A model generated the notes under the pieces. That model had not been told where the DNA came from, made no database searches, and saw only the letters and a list, made by a program, of their open reading frames with translations. Both the position numbers and the translations under genes were made by a program. A DNA stretch of 64,000 nt. Source: Pedobacter sp. B4-66. GTDB lineage: Bacteria; Bacteroidota; Bacteroidia; Sphingobacteriales; Sphingobacteriaceae. The DNA is taken from assembly GCF_018492665.1 (NCBI RefSeq), contig NZ_JAFVME010000010.1, positions 310,001-374,000 of the forward strand, written 5' to 3'. Positions 1-7,831 of this stretch are shown piece after piece. Each line of letters starts with the position of its first letter. Within the stretch, counting starts at the first letter, position 1.

Positions 1-534
1 CAATGCAAGTGCATCAGTTTTTAATTTTTCTGCTTCATCTTCATCTTTCGCTCTAACAGTATAGGTGCCAAATTTATAAATAGACTGCGGAGTTAATCCA
101 AGGTGCCCCATAACAGGAATCCCTGCCGTAATGATGCGTGATATAGATTCAGCAACTTCAGTTCCCCCCTCAAGCTTTACGCCATGCGCACCAGATTCTT
201 TCATGATTCTGATTGCCGAATTCAATGCCTCCTTAGAGTTCCCCTGATAGCTACCAAAAGGCAAATCTACAACTACGAAGGCACGCTTTGCACCTCTAAC
301 AACACCTTGAGCATGATAAATCATCTGATCAAGAGTGATAGGCAAAGTGGTTTCATGACCAGCCATTACATTAGAAGCCGAATCACCAACTAATAATACG
401 TCCAAACCTGCATCATCAAGAATGGTCGCCATCGAATAATCGTAAGCGGTTAACATGGCTATTTTTTCTCCACTAGCCTTCATTTCCTGAAGTATATGTG
501 TGGTTATGCGTTTAACCTCTTTGTTTACTGACAT
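1..534 (-). CDS. panB: 3-methyl-2-oxobutanoate hydroxymethyltransferase (partial, C-terminus outside window)
   Basis: Catalyses the first committed step of pantothenate (coenzyme A) synthesis, transferring a hydroxymethyl group from methylenetetrahydrofolate to 2-oxoisovalerate in the cytoplasm. The 178 visible codons read MSVNKEVKRITTHILQEMK, then MLTAYDYSMA, LLVGDSASNVMAGHETT (metal- and substrate-binding loop of PanB), VVVDLPFGSYQ, VKLEGG and GIPVMGHLGLTPQS, all in the order expected of the family (full length about 270 residues). The reading frame is open to base 1, so roughly the last third lies outside. The ATG at 532-534 is the first Met in the frame and has a TAnnTTTG-type box about 20 bp upstream. 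Divergent from carA. Confidence 0.95.
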   Translation of the reverse strand, partial: MSVNKEVKRITTHILQEMKASGEKIAMLTAYDYSMATILDDAGLDVLLVGDSASNVMAGHETTLPITLDQMIYHAQGVVRGAKRAFVVVDLPFGSYQGNSKEALNSAIRIMKESGAHGVKLEGGTEVAESISRIITAGIPVMGHLGLTPQSIYKFGTYTVRAKDEDEAEKLKTDALAL

Positions 535-555
535 AGTTCTATCGTTTTGTAGCGA

Positions 556-563
556 CAAAATTA
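556..563 (-). promoter_or_regulatory. panB promoter, -7 box
   Basis: On the minus strand the bases read TAATTTTG, matching the Bacteroidota -7 consensus TAnnTTTG, 21 bp before the panB ATG. I could not find a clear -33 TTG at the right distance. Confidence 0.4.
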
Positions 564-703
564 GTTTTTACATTCGAAATAAAGACAGTTTTATCGTTTT
601 TGTGACATTTAGTTCATGCCTTATTCCCTTTCCTACCATACAATATATAATAGAAGCACCAAATAGCTATCGGAAGTCTACCAAAACATTCTAAAAAAAA
701 CTC

Positions 704-734
704 TTGAATTTAAATCATCAAAAATGTATCTTTG
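704..734 (+). promoter_or_regulatory. carA promoter (TTG-N20-TATCTTTG)
   Basis: TTG at 704-706 and TATCTTTG at 727-734 are separated by 20 bp, close to the known Bacteroidota sigma-A promoter layout. The predicted start near 740 gives carA an unusually long leader for this window, about 115 nt. Confidence 0.7.
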
Positions 735-855
735 TATCCCGAAATGAGGGGGTCACTTAACAGCACATATGTTAATTACAATAACGGCATCAAAGCCGTG
801 CTAGAACCATCATTTTCTCCTTTTTTAATCCCAATAATTTCTCTTAATAATTACC

Positions 856-1968
856 ATGACTAATTACACCAAGTTACCTGCAATCTTGTTACTGGCTGAT
901 GGCACAGTTTACCACGGTAAAGCCGCTGGAAAAATAGGCACAACAACAGGCGAAATCTGTTTTAATACAGGTATGACAGGATACCAGGAAATTTTTACTG
1001 ACCCTTCTTATTTCGCTCAGATTATGGTAACCACCAATGCGCATATTGGAAATTATGGTATCCACAAAGATGAAACTGAATCGGAAAACATAAAAATCGC
1101 TGGTTTAGTTTGTAAAAATTACAACATCGGTTTTAGCCGTAAAGAAGCTTCTGAATCTATACAAGATTATTTTCAGAACGAAAACATCGTAGGTATTTCT
1201 GACATCGATACGCGTGCTTTGGTTCGTCACATCAGAAATAAAGGAGCAATGAATGCAATCATCTCTTCAGAAATCACTGACCTTGATGAATTAAAAAGCA
1301 AATTAGCTGAAGTGCCATCAATGGACGGGTTAGAATTATCTTCTAAAGTTTCTACCAAAACTCCTTACTTCTACGGTTCACCGGATGCTACCTACAAAAT
1401 AGCAGCCCTAGATTTAGGAATCAAAAAGAACATATTACGTAATTTCGACGCAAGAGATATTTACGTTCAGGTTTTCCCTGCCAAAACCACTTTCGAGGAA
1501 ATGGACAAATGGGGTGCTGACGGTTATTTCATCTCTAATGGCCCTGGTGATCCATCAGCGATGCCGTATGCTATCGAAACTGTTACTAAAATATTAGCAG
1601 CCGACAAACCTCTTTTCGGAATTTGCTTAGGTCATCAATTGCTTGCAGAAGCAAATGGCATAGGCACAATGAAAATGTTTAACGGTCACAGAGGTTTAAA
1701 TCACCCGGTTAAAAACATCATTAAAAACCACTGCGAAGTAACTTCTCAGAACCATGGTTTTGGAGTAATACCTGAAGATGTTAGAAAATCTGACAAAGTA
1801 GAAATCACTCACATCAATTTAAATGATCAATCTATTGAAGGTATCCGCGTGAAAGGCAAAAAAGCATTCTCAGTACAGTATCACCCTGAGTCTTCTCCTG
1901 GCCCACATGATTCACGTTACCTTTTTGACGATTTCATCGATATGATCAAAGGTGAATTAGCCTGGTAA
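856..1968 (+). CDS. carA: Carbamoyl-phosphate synthase, small (glutaminase) subunit
   Basis: Hydrolyses glutamine and passes ammonia to the large subunit CarB, which makes carbamoyl phosphate for arginine and pyrimidine synthesis. The 370 residues are the normal length. The N-terminal CPSase domain runs to about residue 150 (GTTTGEICFNTGMTGYQE near 28-45). The class I amidotransferase domain follows, with the nucleophile elbow FGICLGHQ (Cys257) and the His343/Glu345 pair in QYHPESSPGP. The next gene is unrelated: carB is not adjacent and is not in this window. An 11-bp-stem hairpin lies 38 bp after the stop. Confidence 0.97.
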   Translation: MTNYTKLPAILLLADGTVYHGKAAGKIGTTTGEICFNTGMTGYQEIFTDPSYFAQIMVTTNAHIGNYGIHKDETESENIKIAGLVCKNYNIGFSRKEASESIQDYFQNENIVGISDIDTRALVRHIRNKGAMNAIISSEITDLDELKSKLAEVPSMDGLELSSKVSTKTPYFYGSPDATYKIAALDLGIKKNILRNFDARDIYVQVFPAKTTFEEMDKWGADGYFISNGPGDPSAMPYAIETVTKILAADKPLFGICLGHQLLAEANGIGTMKMFNGHRGLNHPVKNIIKNHCEVTSQNHGFGVIPEDVRKSDKVEITHINLNDQSIEGIRVKGKKAFSVQYHPESSPGPHDSRYLFDDFIDMIKGELAW

Positions 1969-2006
1969 TACTTACCGATTAAGAACTATCATTTTACCGA
2001 CATTTT

Positions 2007-2050
2007 AGAAGGTTTAGCAGAATAGCATTTTCTATTCCTCTAAACCTTCT
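2007..2050 (+). terminator. Long hairpin between carA and the ABC transporter operon
   Basis: AGAAGGTTTAG (2007-2017) pairs perfectly with CTAAACCTTCT (2040-2050), and inside it GAATAG (2020-2025) pairs with CTATTC (2032-2037), leaving a CATTTT loop. There is no clean T-run after the stem, so it may be a weak terminator, an mRNA end protector or a leader structure for the ABC gene that begins 12 bp later. Confidence 0.55.
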
Positions 2051-2062
2051 TACATTTATAAC

Positions 2063-2833
2063 ATGGATAAAACGAATGCCATTATCAGTGTAAAAGACCT
2101 GGTAAAAAAGTATGACGATTTCACTGCTGTGCAAGGTATCAGCTTTGATGTTTATGAGAATGAGATATTTGGCCTTTTAGGACCAAATGGTGCAGGAAAA
2201 ACAACTACACTTGAAATTATAGAAACGCTTCGTGAAAAGACTTCAGGAGAAATCATAGTTGATAGCTATTCGGTTGACAAGGACGCAAGCAAAATCAAAA
2301 GGATTATTGGAGTACAATTGCAAGCAGCAGGTTACTACCCAAACCTAAATCTGGTTGAATTAATGGAGTTGTTCGCTGGGCTTTATGGCGTAGACGTAAA
2401 ACCAATGGAAATGCTTGAGAAGGTAAATCTTCAGGACAAAGCAAAAGCCAAGTATAAAGCACTATCTGGTGGCCAGAAACAACGTTTTTCAATTGCCACT
2501 ACACTTATCAACTCTCCTAAAATCATTTTCCTTGATGAGCCAACTACAGGATTGGATCCTCAGGCACGTCGTAATTTATGGGATTTAATTATCGATATCA
2601 GAAATAATGGCACAACCGTAGTGATCACAACCCATTACATGGATGAGGCAGAACAACTGTGTGATCGTGTTGCTTTTGTTGAACGTGGTGAAATCATTGC
2701 ATTAGATACACCGGACAACTTGATAGACAACCTGATCAATAGTGGCTTTGAACGCCAAAAAGAAGTTAAAAAAGCTAATCTGGAAGATGTTTTCATCAAC
2801 CTGACTGGAAAAGAGTGGCGTGAAGATAATTAA
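2063..2833 (+). CDS. ABC-2 type transporter, ATP-binding protein
   Basis: Cytoplasmic ATPase that powers the membrane partner encoded directly downstream. All nucleotide-binding motifs are present in 256 residues: Walker A GPNGAGKTT (40-48), Q-loop around GVQLQAAGYYPNL (about 83-95), signature LSGGQ (134-138), Walker B IIFLDEP (154-160) and the His switch in ITTHYMDEAEQ (about 192). The short form with a brief C-terminal tail is typical of the CcmA/DrrA-like exporter ATPases. The permease starts eight bases after the stop, so the two form one operon. The substrate cannot be told from sequence; drugs, lipids or polysaccharide are all known for this class. Confidence 0.93.
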   Translation: MDKTNAIISVKDLVKKYDDFTAVQGISFDVYENEIFGLLGPNGAGKTTTLEIIETLREKTSGEIIVDSYSVDKDASKIKRIIGVQLQAAGYYPNLNLVELMELFAGLYGVDVKPMEMLEKVNLQDKAKAKYKALSGGQKQRFSIATTLINSPKIIFLDEPTTGLDPQARRNLWDLIIDIRNNGTTVVITTHYMDEAEQLCDRVAFVERGEIIALDTPDNLIDNLINSGFERQKEVKKANLEDVFINLTGKEWREDN

Positions 2834-2841
2834 CAAAGAAC

Positions 2842-3933
2842 ATGAGTAAACCTTATAATAATACCAAAGCTACATTGGCACTTGCAAAAGCAAGTTTTCG
2901 TTCCATCATGCGTAGCCCTTCGGCAGTTGTTTTCACCCTTGCCTTTCCTTTAATTTTCATTCTTGTTTTTGGCTTTTTAGGAGGTGGTGGTGTAAAGGTT
3001 GATTTGGCTATTGCACCAGGTTCTGACCTTCAAAACCCCATTATTAATGCAATCGAGCAAATCAATGTCATACATATCGTTAAAGACAAGGATGCTGATG
3101 AAATAAAGACCGAACTTGAAAAAGGGCACATAGCTGCCGTAATCGACGTTCAGAAAAATACTTCCGGTACGCCGGCCTACCTTGCCAACGTTCAATATAC
3201 TTCAGCATCTATCGATAAAGGGAGTATCCTTAAGTCTGTACTGGCTAACCTGATGTTTACTTTAAACTCAAAAGACATCAAGCCTACAGTGGCCCAGTTA
3301 AACGAAAGCACTGTTCAAGGTAGAATTTACCGTACCATAGACTTTATTTTACCAGGACAGCTGGGCTTCTCTTTATTAAGCACAGGCGTATTTGGAACAG
3401 CATTTGTATTTTTTAGCTTAAGACAAACCCTGGTTATTAAACGCTTCTTTGCTACCCCTGTAAGCAGGACGAGTATTGTTTTTGGCGAAGGCATTGCTAG
3501 AATAGGTTTTGCACTTTGTGGAGCTGTATTTATTATTCTTATTGGGCATTTTTTTTTCCATTTCACATTAATACATGGCGTGATCACAGTACTAAATATG
3601 CTTCTGCTTGCCATCATTGGGCTAGTAGTATTTATGGGCTTTGGCTTTATCGTATCTGGAATAGCAAAAAGTGAAAGTACTATCCCTCCTATTTCAAATA
3701 TCATTACGTTACCCCAGTTCTTATTATCGGGCACCTTTTTTTCTATCGATGCATTTCCGTCATGGCTTCAACCAATAAGTCGTGCATTGCCGCTAACATA
3801 CCTTAATGATGCCATGAGAAAGGTAGCTTTTGAAGGCGCTGGTTTGTGGGATGTAAAACATCAAATCCTGATTATGGCTATCTGGGGGATTGGAGTGTAT
3901 ATCGTTGCTGTTAAGGTATTTAAGTGGGAGTAA
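2842..3933 (+). CDS. ABC-2 type transporter, permease
   Basis: Membrane half of the exporter, 363 residues. One hydrophobic segment lies at about 33-50 (AVVFTLAFPLIFILVFGFL), then a large extracytoplasmic domain to about residue 165, followed by five hydrophobic segments ending near VGVYIVAVKVF. This is the layout of the ABC2_membrane_3/DrrB type with a long loop after the first helix. The motif LPQFLLSGTFFSIDAFPSWLQ near residue 295 is the conserved stretch of ABC-2 permeases. It is translationally close to the ATPase gene. Likely works as a dimer with two ATPase subunits; what it exports is unknown. Confidence 0.9.
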   Translation: MSKPYNNTKATLALAKASFRSIMRSPSAVVFTLAFPLIFILVFGFLGGGGVKVDLAIAPGSDLQNPIINAIEQINVIHIVKDKDADEIKTELEKGHIAAVIDVQKNTSGTPAYLANVQYTSASIDKGSILKSVLANLMFTLNSKDIKPTVAQLNESTVQGRIYRTIDFILPGQLGFSLLSTGVFGTAFVFFSLRQTLVIKRFFATPVSRTSIVFGEGIARIGFALCGAVFIILIGHFFFHFTLIHGVITVLNMLLLAIIGLVVFMGFGFIVSGIAKSESTIPPISNIITLPQFLLSGTFFSIDAFPSWLQPISRALPLTYLNDAMRKVAFEGAGLWDVKHQILIMAIWGIGVYIVAVKVFKWE

Positions 3934-4030
3934 ACTACTAATACCTCTAATTTTTTCTAGGAAAAATGAATATTTGTTTTTAAATTTCATAATAAAAAAA
4001 ATAAATATTCTACCATTAATTTAACAACCG

Positions 4031-4059
4031 GATAGTGATAAAAAATTAGTGTCACTATC
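4031..4059. promoter_or_regulatory. Inverted repeat in the aqpZ leader
   Basis: GATAGTGA (4031-4038) and TCACTATC (4052-4059) form a perfect 8-bp inverted repeat with a 13-bp spacer, ending 21 bp before the aqpZ ATG. It could be an operator or a stem in the 5' leader. No consensus TAnnTTTG box is evident in this gap. Confidence 0.4.
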
Positions 4060-4080
4060 ATTAAACTAAATTAAACTCCT

Positions 4081-4773
4081 ATGAAAAAACTAGCAGCAGA
4101 ATTTATCGGTACATTTTGGCTTGTTCTAGGCGGTTGCGGTAGCGCCGTTTTAGCCTGTAATTATCCAGGTGCAGGCATTGGCTTTGCCGGTGTAGCACTC
4201 GCCTTCGGACTAACAGTAGTAACCATTGCTTACGCTCTTGGTCACATATCCGGAGCACATCTAAATCCCGCAGTTTCAATCGGCCTTTGGGTTGGTGGGC
4301 GCTTTGACGGAAAAGATCTTATCCCATATATTATTTCACAAGTATTAGGAGGCATCGTAGCCGCTGGAGTACTTTACATCATCGCTACCGGAAATGGCAG
4401 TCCTATTGGAGGCTTTGCCGCAAATGGTTACGGGGACCTCTCTCCTGGAAAATATAACATGACCGCAGCACTGGTTACAGAAATAGTAATGACCTTCATT
4501 TTTTTAATCATAATATTAGGCGCAACTGATGAAAGGGCTCCAAAGGGATTTGCAGGTTTGGCAATCGGTCTTGGATTAACACTAATTCACCTAATTAGTA
4601 TCCCTGTAACGAATACTTCAGTTAATCCGGCAAGAAGTACCAGTCAGGCAATCTTTGTAGGCGGTGAAGCTTTGAGTCAACTTTGGTTATTTTGGGTTGC
4701 ACCCATTGTTGGTGCCATTTTAGCCGGAATTGTATACAAAGCTATTTTTGCCGCAAAGTCAGAAAATGCATAA
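4081..4773 (+). CDS. aqpZ: Aquaporin Z
   Basis: Inner-membrane water channel, 230 residues with six membrane helices and two half-helices. Both NPA boxes are intact: SGAHLNPAVS (62-64) and TSVNPARS (182-184). The narrow-filter residues of E. coli AqpZ are all conserved, Phe42, His170, Thr179 and Arg185, which argues for a water-selective pore and not a glycerol facilitator. Length matches AqpZ. The gene is alone, ended by a strong terminator, with a dyad just ahead of its start that may set its regulation, for instance by osmotic state. Confidence 0.95.
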   Translation: MKKLAAEFIGTFWLVLGGCGSAVLACNYPGAGIGFAGVALAFGLTVVTIAYALGHISGAHLNPAVSIGLWVGGRFDGKDLIPYIISQVLGGIVAAGVLYIIATGNGSPIGGFAANGYGDLSPGKYNMTAALVTEIVMTFIFLIIILGATDERAPKGFAGLAIGLGLTLIHLISIPVTNTSVNPARSTSQAIFVGGEALSQLWLFWVAPIVGAILAGIVYKAIFAAKSENA

Positions 4774-4830
4774 ACTTAACTAACTACAAAACAACTCGAT
4801 AACAACAAAACCATTAAATAATCAACATTC

Positions 4831-4864
4831 AAAAAGTCGTAATTAAATTAATTACGACTTTTTT
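4831..4864 (+). terminator. Rho-independent terminator of aqpZ
   Basis: AAAAGTCGTAATT and AATTACGACTTTT form a long stem with a short AT loop, followed by TTTTTT. A textbook intrinsic terminator 60 bp after the aqpZ stop. Confidence 0.85.
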
Positions 4865-4880
4865 GCGTTTAATTTTTAAC

Positions 4881-4920
4881 TTTGGATATCGCCTTAGTAA
4901 TTGTAACTTTTACACTAAGG
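4881..4920 (+). promoter_or_regulatory. eno promoter with flanking dyad
   Basis: TTTG (4881-4884), 19 bp, then TAACTTTT (4904-4911), one base off the TAnnTTTG consensus. The -7 box is enclosed by the inverted repeat CCTTAGT (4892-4898) and ACTAAGG (4914-4920). The arrangement suits either an operator that blocks the promoter or a chance stem at the transcript start. Confidence 0.55.
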
Positions 4921-4947
4921 GTTATTTACAAATAAAAACCAATAAAA

Positions 4948-6243
4948 ATGAGTTTAATAATTGATGTTCGTGCGCGGCAAATACTTGACTCCCGCGGCAA
5001 TCCTACAATCGAAGTAGATGTAATTACAGAAAATGGTATCCTTGGTCGTGCAGCAGTGCCATCAGGAGCTTCTACTGGTATGCATGAAGCTGTGGAGTTA
5101 AGAGATGGTGATAAAAAAGTTTACTTAGGTAAAGGTGTTTTAAAAGCCGTTGCTAACGTGAATGATAAAATTGCTGATGAATTAAAAGGTGTTGACGTAT
5201 TTGAACAAAATGCTATCGACAGCTTAATGATCAAGCTAGACGGAACAGAAAACAAAGGAAACCTTGGTGCTAATGCTATCCTAGGTGTTTCTTTAGCTGT
5301 TGCTAAAGCTGCAGCTCAGGAAAGCCGTCAGCCTTTATACCGTTATATCGGAGGTGTTAATGCTAACATTTTACCTATTCCGATGATGAACATCGTAAAT
5401 GGTGGTTCTCACTCTGATGCTCCTATTGCTTTTCAAGAATTTATGATCATGCCAGTTGGTGCATCTTCATTCTCTGAAGCATTAAGATGGGGAACAGAAG
5501 TATTCCATAATTTAAAAGCTATTTTACATGATAGAGGTCTTTCGACAGCTGTAGGTGACGAAGGTGGATTTGCTCCAACTTTTGCAGGCACTGAAGATGC
5601 AGTTGAAACTATCATCCAAGCTATTGAAAAAGCAGGCTACAAAGCTGGCGAGCAAATCTTCTTAGCATTTGACTGTGCTGCTTCTGAGTTCTACAAAGAT
5701 GGTAAATACGACTATACTAAATTTGAAGGTGATAAAGGTGCTATCCGCACAAGTGCTGAACAAGCTGATTACCTTGCATCTTTAACTGAAAAATATCCAA
5801 TTATCTCTATTGAGGATGGTATGGATGAAAATGATTGGGATGGCTGGAAAATGTTAACTGATAAAATCGGTGACAAAGTTCAACTTGTAGGTGATGATTT
5901 GTTTGTTACCAATGTAACTCGTTTACAAGCAGGTATCGACAAAAACACTGCTAACTCTATCTTGGTTAAAGTAAACCAAATTGGTTCATTAACTGAAACT
6001 ATCAACGCAGTTTCTTTAGCGCAAACTAATGGTTATACCTCAGTAATGAGTCATAGAAGTGGTGAGACTGAAGATACTACTATTGCGGATCTTGCAGTAG
6101 CATTAAACTGCGGTCAGATTAAAACCGGTTCAGCTTCACGTTCAGACAGGATTGCAAAATACAATCAATTGTTACGTATTGAAGAAGAATTAGGTGATGC
6201 AGCACGTTTTATTGGTAAAGACTTCAAATTCTTAAAGAAGTAA
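4948..6243 (+). CDS. eno: Enolase (phosphopyruvate hydratase)
   Basis: Interconverts 2-phosphoglycerate and phosphoenolpyruvate in glycolysis and gluconeogenesis. 431 residues, the usual bacterial length. Key residues are visible: Glu205 in VGDEGGFAP, catalytic Lys341 in ILVKVNQIGS, Mg ligands Asp242 (AFDCAA), Glu289 (SIEDGM) and Asp316 (GDDLF), and the signature SHRSGETED (368-376). The mobile loop SGASTG is at 39-44. Transcribed alone from its own promoter and closed by a bidirectional terminator. In many relatives eno is followed directly by the FtsB-like gene; here a nucleoside hydrolase on the other strand lies between them. Confidence 0.98.
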   Translation: MSLIIDVRARQILDSRGNPTIEVDVITENGILGRAAVPSGASTGMHEAVELRDGDKKVYLGKGVLKAVANVNDKIADELKGVDVFEQNAIDSLMIKLDGTENKGNLGANAILGVSLAVAKAAAQESRQPLYRYIGGVNANILPIPMMNIVNGGSHSDAPIAFQEFMIMPVGASSFSEALRWGTEVFHNLKAILHDRGLSTAVGDEGGFAPTFAGTEDAVETIIQAIEKAGYKAGEQIFLAFDCAASEFYKDGKYDYTKFEGDKGAIRTSAEQADYLASLTEKYPIISIEDGMDENDWDGWKMLTDKIGDKVQLVGDDLFVTNVTRLQAGIDKNTANSILVKVNQIGSLTETINAVSLAQTNGYTSVMSHRSGETEDTTIADLAVALNCGQIKTGSASRSDRIAKYNQLLRIEEELGDAARFIGKDFKFLKK

Positions 6244-6288
6244 GAAATACTTATCCTAAGTTTACGATAGGATAAATACCCTAATAAC

Positions 6289-6324
6289 AAAAATCCCCGA
6301 TGCCCAAAAGCTTCGGGGATTTTT
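6289..6324. terminator. Bidirectional terminator between eno and the nucleoside hydrolase
   Basis: AAAAATCCCCGA (6289-6300) and TCGGGGATTTTT (6313-6324) make a 12-bp perfect stem with A and T tracts on both sides, so it can serve both convergent genes. A second small hairpin, TATCCTA with TAGGATA (6252-6274), lies between it and the eno stop. Confidence 0.9.
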
Positions 6325-6331
6325 GTACTGA

Positions 6332-7330
6332 TCAATTTCCAGGCTCATACAGCATTAAATCTTCTATTATAGTTGAAATCTTTTCGTACGGATATTTATG
6401 TGTAAGAAAATAATGTCCGGCATTAACATCTGCATCCCATAAATTAGATCCATCTTTATTTACGATAAATTTACCCGGGCCATTAACATAAAAATATTTT
6501 TCAGGCTTTCTGATTGCACATAAAACTGCTGTTTGATCCCAGGAGGGTCTATTGGCCGGCTTATTTTTGTCATAAGTAGCCAGATTGTACTGATAAGCCC
6601 ATGCAGCAGGGTTTTTATTAATATTTCTCTTTGCCAATTTGCTACCGGTATGTATTTTATCTCCTATTTCAAAGCCGCTCAACAATAATGGTTTCGGCCA
6701 TCTACTAAAAGCTTCATAAGCTGCTTCCTTATGCTCATTTACATTAAATTCTACACCATTTGGTATCATTCCAGCCATTGCAACCCAATTTTTCACTTTC
6801 TTTTTTACAAGATCCATTCCCGAAAGACTGGAAAATTTATCTGGTTTAGAGTTAAGCAAGTCCATGATATTTGATAAAAAACCAACTGTCACTATGGTTA
6901 CACTATTATCATCCTGCTTTGCCAATACTTTCCTATAAACTTCCAAAGCGCTAGGATAATTAGCAATCTGTTTATTTTTAAGGAAATGTGTAACCAATGA
7001 ATCGTTCCAATTGTTGGGAGATATAAAACCTGGAGCCTTTACGGAAGCAATACCTATAGGAATATTAGGTTTCCTAAAATATTGGTTAAAAACTTCAATA
7101 GTAGGAGCAACAGAAGGATGGCTATCAGATGAGACTGTTGCAAGAATTTCGCATTCACCTTTAGCGGCCAATGCATGCAAAACAGTTATTGCACCTACAT
7201 CATCAAAATCTGGCCCCATATCACTATCGAAAATAACTTTAGCTCTCTTATCTGGTTTCCCATGTTTAACAGACCAGCCAGACGATGTAAGAACAATAAG
7301 CATCAATAATGAGTAAAAAATAGTTTTCAT
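6332..7330 (-). CDS. Secreted nucleoside hydrolase (IunH-like)
   Basis: Probable exported N-ribohydrolase of 332 residues. A signal peptide spans about residues 1-20 (IFYSLLMLIVLTSSGWS). The calcium-binding signature of the family is seen as FDSDMGPDFDDVGA (34-47), where the paired Asp residues coordinate Ca2+ and ribose. Later blocks TVGFLSNIMDLL and KVKNWVAMAGMIPNGVEFNVNEHKEA (described in part) fit the nucleoside hydrolase core. Family members cleave nucleosides to base and ribose; a secreted form suggests scavenging in the periplasm or outside the cell. It has no same-strand partner. Exact substrate is unknown. Confidence 0.85.
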   Translation of the reverse strand: MKTIFYSLLMLIVLTSSGWSVKHGKPDKRAKVIFDSDMGPDFDDVGAITVLHALAAKGECEILATVSSDSHPSVAPTIEVFNQYFRKPNIPIGIASVKAPGFISPNNWNDSLVTHFLKNKQIANYPSALEVYRKVLAKQDDNSVTIVTVGFLSNIMDLLNSKPDKFSSLSGMDLVKKKVKNWVAMAGMIPNGVEFNVNEHKEAAYEAFSRWPKPLLLSGFEIGDKIHTGSKLAKRNINKNPAAWAYQYNLATYDKNKPANRPSWDQTAVLCAIRKPEKYFYVNGPGKFIVNKDGSNLWDADVNAGHYFLTHKYPYEKISTIIEDLMLYEPGN

Positions 7331-7518
7331 TTGTTTGCGTTTAATTTAGGTTAGCGTTGTATGGTTTCTTTACAAGCTATATACAATATCTGATCTTTAC
7401 ACTAATTAACTGTTATTGAAACATATAATTTACTTTCATTTAGACCTAATATGTTGATAAGTGGAGAATACTCATTTGATTAAAAGCCAAAGCTTTTAAA
7501 TCTTCGTGTCTTATTTTA

Positions 7519-7526
7519 TATCTTTG
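7519..7526 (+). promoter_or_regulatory. ftsB promoter -7 box abutting the start codon
   Basis: TATCTTTG ends only five bases before the ATG at 7532. With the usual start site four to seven bases after this box, the mRNA would begin at or beside the ATG, so it is probably leaderless. A hairpin-forming TTAAAAGC/GCTTTTAA dyad (7480-7499) lies over the -33 region. Confidence 0.6.
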
Positions 7527-7531
7527 TCAAT

Positions 7532-7831
7532 ATGAATCGCCTGTTAGAACTTTTACGCAACAAATACTTCCTTAGTGTAATGGCATTCGTGGTATGGATG
7601 TTATTTTTTGATAAGAATGATGTAGTAGCCCAATACGAATACAGGTCACAGGTAAATAAACTTCAGGAAGAAAAGGATTTCTATGTGAAAGAAATTGCCA
7701 AAGTTAAAAAAGACCTTAACGAGCTAAATACCGACCTAAATACTGCAGAAAAATTTGCTAGAGAAAAGTACTTCATGAAAAAAGACAATGAAGATGTTTT
7801 TGTCATTATCCAGGAAGCTCCTAAAAACTAG
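7532..7831 (+). CDS. ftsB: Septum formation initiator family protein (FtsB/DivIC-like)
   Basis: Small bitopic division protein of 99 residues. One membrane helix lies at about 12-26 (LSVMAFVVWMLFFD), followed by a heptad-rich coiled coil at about 33-80 (NKLQEEKDFYVKEIAKVKKD) and then AEKFAREKYFMKKDNEDVFVI, the conserved end block of the DivIC family. Members form a complex with FtsL and FtsQ at the division site and help activate septal wall synthesis. The stop codon overlaps the stop of the convergent gene on the other strand. The assignment to FtsB versus DivIC rests on family membership only. Confidence 0.88.
   Translation: MNRLLELLRNKYFLSVMAFVVWMLFFDKNDVVAQYEYRSQVNKLQEEKDFYVKEIAKVKKDLNELNTDLNTAEKFAREKYFMKKDNEDVFVIIQEAPKN

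Larger units (their letters stand above)
535..855. other. Intergenic region between panB and carA (divergent promoters, carA leader)
   Basis: This 321-bp gap contains no convincing gene. It holds a -7 box for panB near 556-563, a good promoter for carA at 704-734, and then a leader of about 115 nt before the carA ATG. The leader has a small hairpin (ACGGC at 784-788 with GCCGT at 795-799) followed 20 nt later by a T-rich run near 821-826. That could be an attenuator, but the stem has only five pairs, so I would not press it. Confidence 0.5.

Noticed and set aside
784..826. Pyrimidine or arginine attenuator in the carA leader
   Set aside because: The hairpin has only five pairs and lies 20 nt from the T-run; no leader peptide with Arg codons is seen.
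3327..3734. 135-codon minus-strand frame over the ABC permease
   Set aside because: Shadow of the membrane protein gene; no independent support.
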